From the NCBI GenBank assembly GCA_013399855.1, contig VXAY01000115.1:62340-126339 (forward strand): a stretch of 64,000 bases of DNA, given 5' to 3'. Positions 29,040-41,098 of the stretch are shown one piece after another; the stretch's first letter is position 1; each line of letters starts with the position of its first letter. The stretch comes from Oxyruncus cristatus. Lineage: Eukaryota; Chordata; Aves; Passeriformes; Cotingidae. The notes beneath the pieces were generated by a model that had not been told where the DNA came from, searched no databases, and worked only from the letters and a program-made list of their open reading frames with translations. Made by a program: the position numbers and the translations under genes.

Positions 29040-29480
29040 AATTCTGCCTCCTCTCGGAACGATCCTTTCACGAGCGCTTATGAGAAATGACAAATGAGGT
29101 CCATAATGTGCCATGTCACCGGAGCCCTAATCAAATTAGACTTACTACCTTTGCAATCACAAGTGGGCCTTCATGTTTTATATCCCAACACAATTTGAGT
29201 CAAGTTAGCTTGCCAGAACATTGCTCCCATCCTCATAAAAGTATATGACAGCTATAACCAGCATTTTGGGAGCAGGCAGGTGCAGTACAATACAGGCACA
29301 GGAAGTCTAATGAAAATACACAGCAGACTGTTTGCCTCACTAAAAACTGGATTTCCATTAGCAATGCAGACAAATACCAATGGCAATCAATTAAGAGTGA
29401 TTTGGGCAAGACATTCCGCAGGTGTATGAGATTAATTCTGATGGCATTAGTTCACTGACGTGCTAATTCTGCGTATTTAT
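29040..29480. other. Possible conserved regulatory element
   Basis: No gene or repeat is seen. The stretch is free of simple sequence and contains many TAAT/ATTA homeodomain cores, an octamer-like tatgaca, several CAATT words and unusual CpGs (ctcggaacgatc, cacgagcgc), a texture common in deeply conserved vertebrate enhancers. This is pattern judgement only. Confidence 0.2.
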
Positions 29481-31457
29481 TTAGGCAGCACAGTGTGGCT
29501 TTGCCTCTTACATTACCGGCTGGGCTTTATTTCTTACTGCGAGGAACCAGGATGGCAAAAATTGTACGGAAATTTGTTTCGCCTAATGAAAAGGCTTGGG
29601 CTCAAGTGCTTACAAGTTGTGATTCAAAAACCAGGAAAGAAAGTTGTCTGAGATATACATCATTTACTGCTTGATTAATACACTTAAATAAGTCCTGAAC
29701 TGTTAAGAATAATAAATAGCATCTCGGTGCATGATTTCTGATCCAATTATTTTTAAGAACTGCTAGAAATATAGCTCCACATTATCACCTTCGCCCTGAA
29801 ATCATTGCAATCACACTGCAAATGAATAATTCAGGCAAATAATATTAGGAATTTGTTTATAACTATTCCATGAGAGTCTAGTATCATGAACTTAACAGAC
29901 AGACAAAAAAAAAAAGATAAAGTTCACAACTGTCTCACCAGGAAGACATTTTGGGTTGCAATGTTATATGGAGGGATAAATGATGTGTTAACGTAGGACT
30001 CCAATATTTGAAATTCATTGACGAAAAAATTTATTATGCCTCCTAATGGATATTTGTGCTGTGCCATCTGACAGAGCATTTTATAAATTTCAATGTTTTT
30101 ATAAACATTACAAAATTTTAGCCTCAATCTGTGAGATTTCATTTCCTGATGGTTAACGGGTCTTGCTTTTCACCTTTATGGTTATTGTTTCAGACGAGGG
30201 CCAAGCTGGATCTGATACAAAGCATCCTAGCAGATTCCTCAATTACACATTTTGGTTAGCTTAGGTACTTTTAGCTCAAGGAAATGCTTTGGTTTAGATT
30301 ATGTGACATTTCTCAATATTCCATAAGGAATGCCATTTCCCAGTCTGCCTACAAATTTCACCAAAGAGAATGGAGAAAAGGAAGCAAAAGCAGAGTCTGA
30401 TGTTCTGAACAAAATTAACATTTTCAGAATTAGGCAAGTTTAAATCATTTACATCCAGTGGAATATAGAACAGCTAGGCAAAACCAAGATACCTGTACCC
30501 AAAGGGACAGAATAGAGGCCATACCGGTGAAAAGGTTTACAATTTCAATTTAAAATTATACCTGTGCTGGTAGCATCAGGGACGTCCACATTTCTTCTTT
30601 TCCCTGACTTTTGCACGAAGAACAGTAACTTGGAGAGGGCAGAGTCAGAGAAAGTCAGCTACCCCAGCAGGGTCAGGCAGATTCTCAGTCATAACTAGGA
30701 TCATGTCTTGCATCTGGTGTGGTCACACAGGTGTAGCAGGTCAAGGGAACAGGTCCTTGGAGCAGAAAGAGCACATCTGCTTTTATTAGAGGGCAAAAAA
30801 GGAAAACTTCATGGTGAAAACCCCAGAAAGCAGGTCTGTCATGATACCACTTCACTTTGAAACCAGTATCTTTCTCAACCCCTAATTTTACAGGTAAATT
30901 GAAATTAATCCTTCCTGCAAAAAACCCACATTCCCTTCCTTTTCTCTTTACCGACTTGCTCACAAACAATAAAAATGTAGAAGAGATCAAAATAAGGCTC
31001 CCTGTATTCTTCCACACTGACTTGAAAAACTTGCAAGACCTGGACACAGAATGTCTGAACAAATTTCAGTAATGAAAAAGGAACGTTAGCTACTGTTTGT
31101 ATTGTTATTAGTAAAATGTACTGCTCAGGGATAATTTAAGAATGAAAGGATCAGACCAGAGCAAGGACATCAGAAGTTTAAAAATGCAGAGTAATCTTGA
31201 ATAGAATTAAACCCTGTAATTAAATAAAGTTGCTCAGTGATATACATGCTGCCCCTCGGTGATCTTCTGGAAACGTGCCAGGTTATGGTTCCATTTTTCA
31301 TTCAGAAACGCTGTCATACAGCTACTTAATTTACATCATTTAAAAAATAAGTGCAATGAGCTACAATATTCACCAGCTGCAATTCTAAAACCCTGACTTT
31401 TTTCTAGAAACTTGTGTGATAGTGTACAAAGACTCTATCTGAAGCACCAAGTACAAG

Positions 31458-31498
31458 AAATCATAGGATGACAGTCATCATCAAATCATAGGATGACA
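31458..31498. repeat. 16-bp direct repeat, 25-bp period
   Basis: The word aaatcataggatgaca occurs at 31,458-31,473 and again at 31,483-31,498. The 9-bp spacer gtcatcatc shares a tcat theme with the repeats. It may be a local slippage product. It superficially resembles the short terminal repeats of avian CR1 elements, but no CR1 body is visible beside it. Confidence 0.7.
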
Positions 31499-32855
31499 TG
31501 TCATTGAAATAATCATTTAGGCATCACTTGTTCCACATGTTACTCACATCTCAGCATTATTCCCTGTTTTGCAAACTTATAAAACCAGTCCTGGCACATC
31601 CAAACCTTTCTCTGAATTCACAAGGATTAGATTTCCCATAACAACATTGAGAAAAAGCCCAATGTCTGCCACATTCACCTTCTCCAAATACTTAGCTTTT
31701 TTTATTACAATTGTGAGGAAAAGCTGCATCATTATCCCTGTTTTAGGCACAGATCAACCAAGAGGCACTGGGGGCACAAAAAGAACTTAGAAATACTTAC
31801 AAATTGTCAATACTTTTTCCCATTTCTCAGTGTAAGCAGATGAATCATTACAGATGAGCGTTTTCTCACTTTAAACCATGATTTCTTGGAAAAGTTGGCC
31901 TATGCCAAAGTGATGCAGCCTACATGGGTACTTTAAATCCATTTAACCCTGCTGATGTTAAACAAGTGAAAATTTTAATATCAAAACACATGAAGAGGTG
32001 CTGTTCCTATTATTTCTTTCAACTATTCTGAAATAGAAATAGTGCAGTGACCTGACAAAATTTACAGATGACCCAAATTTTTTCAGGTAGCTCAAGAGTG
32101 GAAAGGATTTTGAATAAATCCATAGTGATCTAACAAGGCAGAAAACATGAGCATATGAACAATCAAAGAATGTGAGCATTGCATATGAGCCACGGCATAT
32201 GAACAATCAATAAGCAATTATTAAATTTAACCTATTTAAGAAGCAAATAAAAATATCAACTCAGAAAAAAAATACTTTAAAGTCTAATCTTATTTTATAT
32301 GTAAAAAAGATTAGCCATTCTCTGCAGAGGAAAAAACAACTGTACCCTGAAATTGTTTCATAAACCAGTGCATCTACCATTTAGCTATTTTATTTGCTTC
32401 CCAATTTCCAATTATTTATGGCAACTTTCAGTTATGGAACTCTGAACTTTTGCTGGCTGATCATAAGTAATCTCTATTATATCTGATTCCAGACAAGGAT
32501 TAATCCTATAATCATGGCATTTCTTTCAATACTAATTCATAGCTAGACATTTTTTCCTTTTTTCTTTTTTCCTAAGATGAAATCTAGAATCAAATTAATG
32601 GCTGTTTTAATTTACTCATTCTGCTCCCTGGCTTCATTTTCTTATTAAAGATGTCAGCTACTATTTCAACACTTGTCTGAGAAATGCCAACCTCTTGGGA
32701 AAATGTATGTAAATCTCTATGTATTTCAGACTGACAAGGCACCAGCAAGATGAAAAGTTGTAAAGAAGACTTCACTGTTCTCAGCCTTCTGGTGCTTCAT
32801 CAAATATGACAGTAAAAAATTAAAAATTAACATAATTCAAAAGTACCTATTTTTG

Positions 32856-32871
32856 AAAAAAAAAAAAAAAA
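32856..32871. repeat. Homopolymer A16
   Basis: Sixteen A residues follow tatttttg. I looked for a processed-pseudogene body upstream and for flanking target-site duplications and saw neither, so this is called a simple run. Confidence 0.9.
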
Positions 32872-33725
32872 TCAGGCTTTCCATGTGATTAGTTTGATAA
32901 TAATAAAAGTTGCAGTTGGTGTTTTCCCAAGATCAGGGCTGGCTAAAAAGACTGGCACCTTTTCAGTCCTCCTTTCAAGCTGAAAGGGCTTCATTGTGAT
33001 CTCTGCCAACGTGTGACTTCCAGCGCCACGGGCTCCATGTTCTGCAGGCTAAATACTGCAGATCAAATGCTTTGCCAGTTTTTAAGAGAAGATCCTCATG
33101 ATGCTTCATCGTACTACACAAAATGAAGCTCTCAAACAACTGCTGGTGATGTGAATGAAGAGGAGAGGGGCACAGAGAGAGACCCCTGGTACACCCCCTA
33201 TGGCCAAGTTGTTCTGCTGACAGGCAGAAGCAACAACTAAACAAAGGGTCACAGCATTTTTCTGATGTATTAAAACTGTTTCTCAGCCTTTGTTCAAATG
33301 TCACACGTGTCACTGGCTAGAATGTATTAGCAATTGCATGGAAATGAGTGGAGCGTGCAGCAGCTGACAGGATCAGAATGAGATTTCAGACATGGTGTAT
33401 GGCACCATGGTGAACTACTGAAATTTCATATTCGTGTTTTACTTTTCTCAGAAAATATCCATGACTTGAAACAAGAAAAAAGATTTTTAAGCCTTCTACT
33501 AAGATGTCAAGAATGCAGCCTGTATTTTCAGTGCTGGCGTATTTGCTATTCAGGTGACATTACATCCACAGTCCCACTGAAACGTGCTCACCAAAAAGCA
33601 AATCAATACGCTTTGGCACAAATGTAAAAATATGTTGAACAATTTCTGGGTTTTTAATAAACTATATTCCCAAGTTTAATGCCCATTCTAAAAAGATATC
33701 TAAGTTTGTATATTTTTTAATTTAC

Positions 33726-33820
33726 CCTGAAGTCTGCACACAGATCAATGGCTCGCAGAACAACTTCCTTTGCAAGGACATTCTTCCCAGTTCCCAGCAA
33801 CAGCAGATTTATGTCAAAGG
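33726..33820 (-). CDS. Candidate coding exon, product unknown
   Basis: Thirty-one open codons on the minus strand lie between the acceptor ttcatctgttggcag and the donor ttcagg|gtaaat. The translation starts FDINLLLLGTGKNVLAKEV and ends RAIDLCADFR. The GTGKN word is only loosely like a nucleotide-binding loop and is not enough to assign one. It accepts one base from the 26-bp candidate at 35,729-35,754, so the three candidates 37,009-37,099, 35,729-35,754 and 33,726-33,820 form one continuous frame. The next compatible candidate is 30,562-30,628. Product not recognised. Confidence 0.33.
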
Positions 33821-34239
33821 CTGCCAACAGATGAAGTCGTAATAGGAACAAATTTATATTTATCAGAAAATGAAACAATCTTGCAAACATCTTTACATTT
33901 AATCGCAGAAGTCCTGTTCTCCTGCCTGTGTTCCAAACACCCATGAGGATTAGAGCATTACAAGAAGAAACGCTTTGCCCAAACAAATTATTCTGTTTCA
34001 AACATAGAAGAGAAAGAACACCAGATGTTCAAAAGGAATTTTGTATAGATTTAAGAATCAAAAAAGGATGATGAATATGGACCATGAAATAGAGCATTAA
34101 GCAATGTGATGAGCATCTGTTGAGTAATAAATCCAGTCTTTGTGCAGTTCCCTTTTCAAAGTTTTCTAGCCTGACGAAAATGTTGCCAAGGCAGACAATA
34201 CTGGTCCTTTTAAGAATGGTATTTTATGTGCTAATACAA

Positions 34240-34383
34240 CTAATCACCTACCAATAAAATAAATAATAAACAAAAACTTTAAAATCAATATTAATATAAA
34301 TAATATAACAAATAAATTAACAATAAATTAATATAAATGAATAAAAATAAAAATATCAAAAATAAATAAATAAAACCATAATC
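34240..34383. repeat. AT-rich low-complexity block (aataaa-type)
   Basis: The stretch is almost entirely A and T, built from irregular aataaat, ataaat and attaat words with only scattered C and G. No fixed period is kept for more than a few units, so it is low-complexity sequence rather than a clean microsatellite. The GC-rich minisatellite follows about 160 bp later. Confidence 0.85.
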
Positions 34384-34540
34384 ATGGATAAATGAAATAA
34401 GTCCATGAAATACAAGTCTTTCACTTTTACGAATAGATATATAAATTGCTGCTTTTGTTGTCATATAATTCAGATGGGAAGCCATAACTGACTCACCTCA
34501 TGAGGAAACACGAGCAGACATGGAACCCTTGAAAAGCACA

Positions 34541-34861
34541 CGTGCCCCAAAATGGCAGACTGGCACATGGCCTGACACAAAATGGCAGTGACTGACCCCA
34601 TGGCCTGTCACAAAATGGCGGAGCGAGCCCAGGGCCTGACACAAAACGGCAGTGACTCACCCCATGGCCTGACACAAAATGGCGGAGTGACCCCATGGCC
34701 TGTCACAAAATGGCGGAGCGAGCCCAGGGCCTGACACAAAACGGCAGTGACTCACCCCATGGCCTGACACAAAATGGCGGAGTGACCCCATGGCCTGTCA
34801 CAAAATGGTGGACTGACCCCATAGCCTGACACGGAATGGTGCTGGCCGACTGCATGGCCTG
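34541..34861. repeat. GC-rich minisatellite, alternating 31/33-bp units with YY1-like cores
   Basis: About nine tandem units begin with catggcctg or cagggcctg, at 34,566, 34,599, 34,630, 34,663, 34,694, 34,725, 34,758, 34,789 and 34,820, with a partial unit on each side. Unit lengths are 33, 31, 33, 31, 31, 33, 31, 31 and 33 bp. Each unit carries cacaaaatggc or a variant. Four units have aaaatggcgg exactly, at least one more reads aaaatggcag, two have mutated to aaaacggcag, and the last two are more divergent. On the minus strand the exact form reads CCGCCATTTTG, close to the published YY1 site. The array is far richer in G+C than its surroundings and ends abruptly at both edges. Open frames crossing it are by-products of the repeat. 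Confidence 0.95.
34599..34788. repeat. Perfect 95-bp higher-order tandem duplication inside the minisatellite
   Basis: The three-unit block at 34,599-34,693 (31+33+31 bp) recurs without a mismatch at 34,694-34,788. Within each block the three units differ from one another, so the block itself was copied as a whole. The unit at 34,789 starts a third copy and then diverges. Identity this high implies a recent unequal exchange or slippage event, or an assembly duplication. Confidence 0.95.
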
Positions 34862-37008
34862 TTTGTGAAGGGCCTTACTTTGTCTGGACGTTGTTTTAAA
34901 ATTGGCAAAGTACCTTATTCTACCACAGTGTTTTAAAGTTTGTGAGTAAAAGTTTGTTGTTGAACTTACTGAGAATTTTGTCATATCTCCTGCACACAGC
35001 CCAGAATGGATCAAGGAACCTTCCCCTGCCACGTGGGATGGGGTATTTACAGTCCATTTTCTACCTTTTGGGAGGTACGAAAAGTACAGTAAAAATAGTC
35101 TTGGGAGTTGTACTCCTGAAGCAACTTGAAAAGCATTTTCAAAGAAACAGTAAGCTAATTTTAGCCAAAGTGGGGTCTTTTGGTACAATGACAGCCAAGA
35201 TTTGCCCTGGCAGCCTTTGCTGTGTGGCAGAGAAAATGGCTTCACTACGAAGAGTGCCCCAGCTGACCTGTCTGGGCTCTACACAGGCCATTGCAGAGTA
35301 GGAGAACTTAGCTACAGTCCAAAATATAAAACTCCCCTGTGAAAAGCAACACAAGTGTTCTTTAAGATTCATATCCAAGATAAAAAGGCACACCGATGCC
35401 TATTGAAAATAATCCTTGTTCATTTGGTGTGCATTTTATCAGCACCCTGGGTTCTGGTTTGAAGTGGAAAGTTTTTTGCCTAATTGCCCCGGCCAGCTCA
35501 GGGTCTGTGTGGAAGCCACTTGCTCGGGAAAATTTCAGGTGAAGAGCAGAATCCCTGCTTTTGTATCTGGCTTCAAGTGTTTTTGCTTTATTCCAACTCT
35601 GTCCACCTAAATGTGTATGACTTCTGTTCTAAAAGATAAATTCGCAGCCGATATTTCCATACTGTTATTTTAGAATAGCTTTTATCTGCAAATAGCTATA
35701 CTCTGAAGTGAGTCTGCAAGCAACATACCTGGGAAGTGTAGGTTTGCAGTTCCTCTATTAGTATTTAAAGTCACTGCTCAAGTTTTACTAACCCTTTGCT
35801 CTGAGTAAACCCTTCCATCTTTACCTTTTATTTTAATGACTGATTAGAATTTCTAACTTAACTCGTAACACCAGAATGTGTTGCTGCTGATGTTTCACCT
35901 TCTCAACTTTCAATGTTCATTCATTATTTAACTTCACACTTCCTTATTATTTTTAATCTATGCTGTGCAGGTGAATAGACCAGTTTTGTTCATCTCTCAC
36001 TGAATTGCAGATCAGCAGCTGATGCACCAGTCACAACAGCTGTGATAGATTAATAAAGTAATTTTTCATTATTTCCTAGCTTTCGGAAAATATCCCCATC
36101 ACATGAACAGAGTCTTGACATAAAAACCATAATCTCTACAAACACAGAATTAAGCTGCAGTATTGTTCTAGGTCAGACCTCGCATATTTTGTATTAATCA
36201 GCTACACAAAAACACATGTACCTGCTATGCTCACAGCATAACAGTTCTATCTTCCAACATATCCAAGCGGAAGATACAGCCTGCCCTGCATATTTTAATA
36301 CATACTATTTAATATTTTTTGATAGATAGTATTTTGTATATAATATCTGAACTAGAATTTTTAGAGCTCAATTACAGGTCTGCTGGCACAAATTATTAAC
36401 TCGCCGAGCTTCAGAGAATTCTTACATGTAAACAGGTTACTGTAAAAAAATGGCATTTCCTCCTCCAAAAATCAATTATGCTTAAATGAAGCAGATGAAC
36501 GTAGATTTTAATGTAAAAATATTCTGCTATTCTATATAAAGCCACAATATTACACAGCATTGGGGGGGGTGGAAATTAAATCCATAACAAAGCAAAAAAT
36601 CATCTAAGATATTGCTACAAAAGTGAAGAGAACATACACCAAGGACTCTTTATTGAGCTTGAAGTAATTATCTCCAGAGGTTTAGGAAAAGTAGTTTAGT
36701 GCTATATCTGTCATACTACCCCACTGATATTTCCTCCCCTTGTGCTTATTCGTGTTACTAAGGGAGTGATTGTAAAGTCTTTGGAATCAATTTGCTGTGG
36801 TGAAATTAGCAAAGAGATCAAGTGAATTCCCTTTGTTCACCCACACTGCAACAACACAGTCTAAAGAACAGAAACTTGTCTAAAACATGATTGATATGAA
36901 TGATTACGAAAAATGAAAATATTCCCTGAAATATTCCCAGCCAAACACCCTGAAATGCAATGTCACGCAGGAGGAGATAGAGATCCAGCCCATAGTGCGC
37001 TCAGTTAC

Positions 37009-37099
37009 CTGTAGAGCTCTTGTACAACCAGAGCACAACAAAGTTGCTCCCTCTTGAAGGCAAATATGTCATTATGAAGTACAAGCTGCTGTTTGAGAA
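37009..37099 (-). CDS. Candidate coding exon, product unknown
   Basis: On the minus strand the acceptor tatcttcttcgtacag and the donor ctacag|gtaact are both strong. Two of the three frames are open across the 91 bp. The one that joins in phase to neighbouring candidates at 38,998-39,051 and 35,729-35,754 reads LKQQLVLHNDIFAFKRE then QLCCALVVQELY, a likely helical segment. Having two open frames lowers the coding evidence. Product not recognised. Confidence 0.28.
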
Positions 37100-40000
37100 C
37101 TGTACGAAGAAGATAAAATGGCAGTGAACATCTAGATTTGAGTGCAAACTCTCTATAGAATAGAGAGAGTTATATAGAAAAGCTAGTTCCTTTTCCTTTC
37201 TTTCCTAGAACCATTTCAGATCCAGCTTTAGACATCTTTATTCCTTTTGAGAGTACTTTCAAGCAAAATACTTGGTTTAATTATATATTTTTTTAAGTAC
37301 TTTACAAGTGAAAGAAGGACAATGCTGGTCAATGAATCCTGCATCTCTCTACGTTTCCAGGAAACACTGAATTGAGTTTCAAAAACCTAATGAACCTTTG
37401 CTTGGAAATGTATTTCCTATTAATCTTGCTAGACCCCAAGGTGTAAGTCTTGCACAAAAAATGGCAAGCTGTTTGTGTGGGGAGAGGCTGGGTCCAGCTT
37501 CAAAGTATAGACCTCCATGAGAGCTGAACTTGTCTGAATGTCCATTGTACCCAGGTTAATACTGTTTTAATGGATTTGCTAATGCTAATCCATTGTGCAT
37601 GAAAAGAGAAAGGTTGGCTCAGTCTGGTCTTTTAAAGGAAGGCTTCTCACATGGTTTTTATAGTGAAATTAGATTCTGTTCACACAGGGACCCAGAACCT
37701 GTACTTCTATTTATGTATCCTAGCATAATTATACAATTCAAAATGTCAGGTGCTCTAAAAGTTAATTCTCAAATCATACATACAGACACACAGGGTTCTC
37801 CAAGTGCAGCTCAGGGCAGGCACAGTCCACGTTCATTATTCCTTTCCTCCCTTACACAAGAGTTCCACCATAATTCCATTGTTAGAATTTTGTATAAATC
37901 AGGCGAAGGAAAGCGAGACTCTTTGCTTACAAGAAGAGAGGAAAAAAATAACTACTCGTTACTTTTCAGAGCTCCAACCCTAATGCACATTTGTACTATT
38001 CATGAAGAGAAGAATCATTTTATTGAATATTAATATTCATAAGAGTGGGTCTAAACAACATCAAATTCTTCCTCCTGACTGCTGCCTTCATCTAGAAGAT
38101 TAATTAAATTAGGTTCTATAAGGGCAGTGGGTTTTTTTCAGAAGTCATTTGTAAAGGAATGGTCTCTGTATCTAAATGTTATCTTCGGGCAATAAATTCA
38201 GCAGCGTCACTGCAGGCGACACTACTCATATTAAATTAATGGATTTGAGAGCATGATACTTCTTAACGAGCTTAATACACAGGGAAATTATTTAAGTCAA
38301 GATTTTTGTTTAATATTAAAATACGCTGAGTTCTCTTGGAAAATGAAGATGGTAAACTCCTTGAACCAGAAAAAAACTTACAGATTCCCTGCGCTATGTT
38401 TCACAATGAGAAAAAGGCTAATAAGTAATGTTTCGTAGAAAAATACGAATTCTTAAAATGAGATACTTCATCAAGTTTTGAGCAAGTTCCTGTATAGGAC
38501 TCAAATGCCCTCAGGCTGATGGAAGAGTTGAACCCAAGTTTCATATTTCTGAAAAAAGCATAAGTATCAGTGTTGGCCTTAACAGATAACTGCAGTGGTA
38601 CTACCATCTTATCTCTGTTAAGCAAAAACTTGCTTTATGCGATTTAGTGAATATTTTAAACCATGCATTTTTTTTTTCATTTGTACTTTTATCAATCCCT
38701 TTATCAGAAGCATGTTTGAAACATGTTCTCAATTAAATCTTTTCTGTAAAGGCTTTCTTAAATTTCTGAAATTGAAATGTGACTTAGAAAGTTCTCCCCC
38801 CAAATGCTGACCCAGTTCTTCCTACCCTCCTCTAGTTATTTGTTTATCCCTACTCAGGGCAGGGTAACTGGCAGGGTCCAGGAAGCAAACTTTAAGTAAT
38901 TCAATGCCCAAATCATTAGGTGATAAAGTTCACAAAAGCTTCATTTCCTCCTTAGACAAATTAAGAAACTTTTAGCAGTTCCAAAAATATCTATTACCTG
39001 GGAAAATAATTTCTTGTCCTCTTTTGGTATATGTGCAGGGATGAAATCTTCCTGTAAAGAGAGGAAATTATTTAAAGCTTGGCCAACAAATTTATATGCA
39101 TCCAAAATGTCATTGTTTTTATGTCACCTCGAGTTCATGCAGCTCCAGTCCCTGCAGAGACCAAACAAGTTGATCTGCCTGGGCCTTACTGGAGACTCAT
39201 GTAGCATTTCAGGCTGTGAGGCTTTAGCAGCTTTAATCCTTGTATTAGTATACATGGAAACACAATCTATAACATGTTCCACTTCAAGATTAAACAGCTC
39301 CTGAAGTCTTTAAGTAACCCAGATACAAGTCCAAACCAAATAACTGCTTCTAGCTTACAGTCCTTCTCCAGTACACGTCCAAGTAACATGTAATGGGGTT
39401 TTTATCATCATAACTCCATCAGAGCAAGAATCTAGGTCAGCAGGCACAATATAGGATGGTTCTTCCAGTGGGATTCTTTTTTTTTCTTTTTTCCTACTCG
39501 AATTATCCCTCCTGTTCAGAGTCCCACGGAGGAGGACCTGCAGACCCCATCTGGCTCTTCTGCTCCTTGTCCCACAGCAGTGCATTCATTTTCCCTCTCC
39601 TTTTAACCTCACCTTTTTTAGTAAGCAAAGCCCTCAAGGAATGGACTTCCTCTTCCCAGATGTGGCCAGAAAGTAAAATAAGACCTCAGTTTTGCACCTC
39701 TGTGTCCTACCTGAGTGAGCCACTATCTCCTACTGCACATGGGCTTGCGGTGGATTTAAAGATCCCTAAATCAGCCAACCTGTGCAATGCTCCCTTCAGA
39801 CATCGGAATGGAGAGAAGATAATCAGGTTATCATGGTTCAGTTCATGCTAACTAAGAAAAAACTTTGAAATGATGAGCTCCACCTCACTGCAGCAAATTC
39901 TGAATTATACTGACCTAATTTTATTTTTTTGTTGTTTTTTTAATAATACAAAAAAATATTTTCGAGTTAGGTCCATCTATGATTAGTTTCAATGGTTACT

Positions 40001-41070
40001 CTTCTAAAATTTTCCTCATATGAATTCCTTCTGGAATTTTTATGAAGCAGCCATGACGTGCAATGAGAGAAAAAAAAAACACATGAAAAATGGCACTATA
40101 AGTACATAGATATATCAGTAATTACTTCTATTTTAATAGCAGCTTCCATTATTTATCATTCTCCCAGGCAGTACTGATTTTTCAGAACCATGTACAAATC
40201 AACCTTTCTTAATGCTTTTCTTAATCACGCTGGTATCAAAGATTACAATACGAAACTACTTTCTTCGCAGTGTTACATATTCATTTTGGTTAGTGGGGAG
40301 AGAGATGGAGAGCTAAAGCTAAAATCCTACTTAATTCTTGGAAACGTCAGCATTTGTATTCATTTCTTTGACATTATGATGTGCCATTTGTAGTTGAAAT
40401 GCGTTTTATAAATTATTTTTTTCAAGTGAATATCTCTGTGCTTGCAGAACAGGGTATTGAAAATATACATCGGCTGTATTTGTTTCCTAATGTATTGTAA
40501 CATATGCCTACCTAATTAAAAATAAAGCTTTATGTATCTAACCATGAAGATATTGGACACATTTATAAGCTCTCAAAATCTGCCTATACAGGGAAAAGAT
40601 ATTCCATTTTTTCTTAGTATCTTGCCATCCCCCTGATGGGAGTTTAATGCTCAAATTTTCATGAACCGAATTCTAGGCTTAAGTGCTTCTTTCAAGTCAA
40701 ATTGACACAGCTAAATTTATTGATATAAACATGTCGTATTTTTCCTGTGAGACTTTCTTTCAGACTAATGTTGTGTTCTATTATAGATAATTAAAGTGGC
40801 TCTAAAATATCATTTATAGTAAGGGAAAAGTTAATTTACTGTGAATTTTTAACTAAGGGTCGCGTTCAATATTACTTATATAAATATGCTAATGGCCTGA
40901 AAACTAATTTCTGTTAAAAAAAGGAAAAACATATCTTCATCTTCTTAGATTTCAAAGTCTAATTAAAAACTCCAAACTCAGGACAATAAGCCAAGATACA
41001 AGATTCGTTGTGGAACTATGAAAATTTGACAGTTGGAATGTTTTGATGTGCTAGCTTTTTCAACATCGTC

Positions 41071-41098
41071 TTTTCCTTTTTTTTTTTTTTCTTTTTTT
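41071..41098. repeat. T-rich tract including T14
   Basis: A pyrimidine run with only isolated C residues. It resembles the tail of a retrocopy in minus orientation, but no parent sequence is recognisable beside it. Confidence 0.85.

Larger units (their letters stand above)
23851..34239. other. Single-copy AT-rich DNA, no recognisable gene
   Basis: Contains the plus-strand exon candidate at 26,499-26,720, weak minus-strand candidates at 24,040-24,098, 25,711-25,754, 27,268-27,326 and 30,562-30,628, the possible regulatory stretch at 29,040-29,480, a short GT run near 25,393, the direct repeat at 31,458-31,498 and the A16 run. Nothing else was recognised. Confidence 0.6.

Noticed and set aside
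30685..30780. LTCYTC word suggesting a Ly6/uPAR domain on the minus strand
   Set aside because: Only the first short motif matches. The remaining cysteines are absent and a stop follows within about 15 codons.
31458..31498. CR1 LINE 3' end
   Set aside because: The repeat word differs from the CR1 terminal octamer family and no CR1 reverse-transcriptase or 3'-UTR sequence lies next to it.
32856..32871. Poly(A) tail of a processed pseudogene
   Set aside because: No retrocopy body, no polyadenylation signal placed correctly and no target-site duplication were visible.
34703..35245. 180-codon minus-strand open frame, the longest in the window
   Set aside because: About a quarter of it is translated minisatellite (repeating PFCVRPWG-like words) and the rest has no recognisable domain. 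The 31/33-bp units shift frame, so the run is a by-product of composition.
38018..38091. Possible terminal coding exon (short acidic C-terminus, TAG, then AATAAA) on the minus strand
   Set aside because: The acceptor is acceptable but only about 12 codons precede the stop, and using it would exclude the better-supported candidates to its left.
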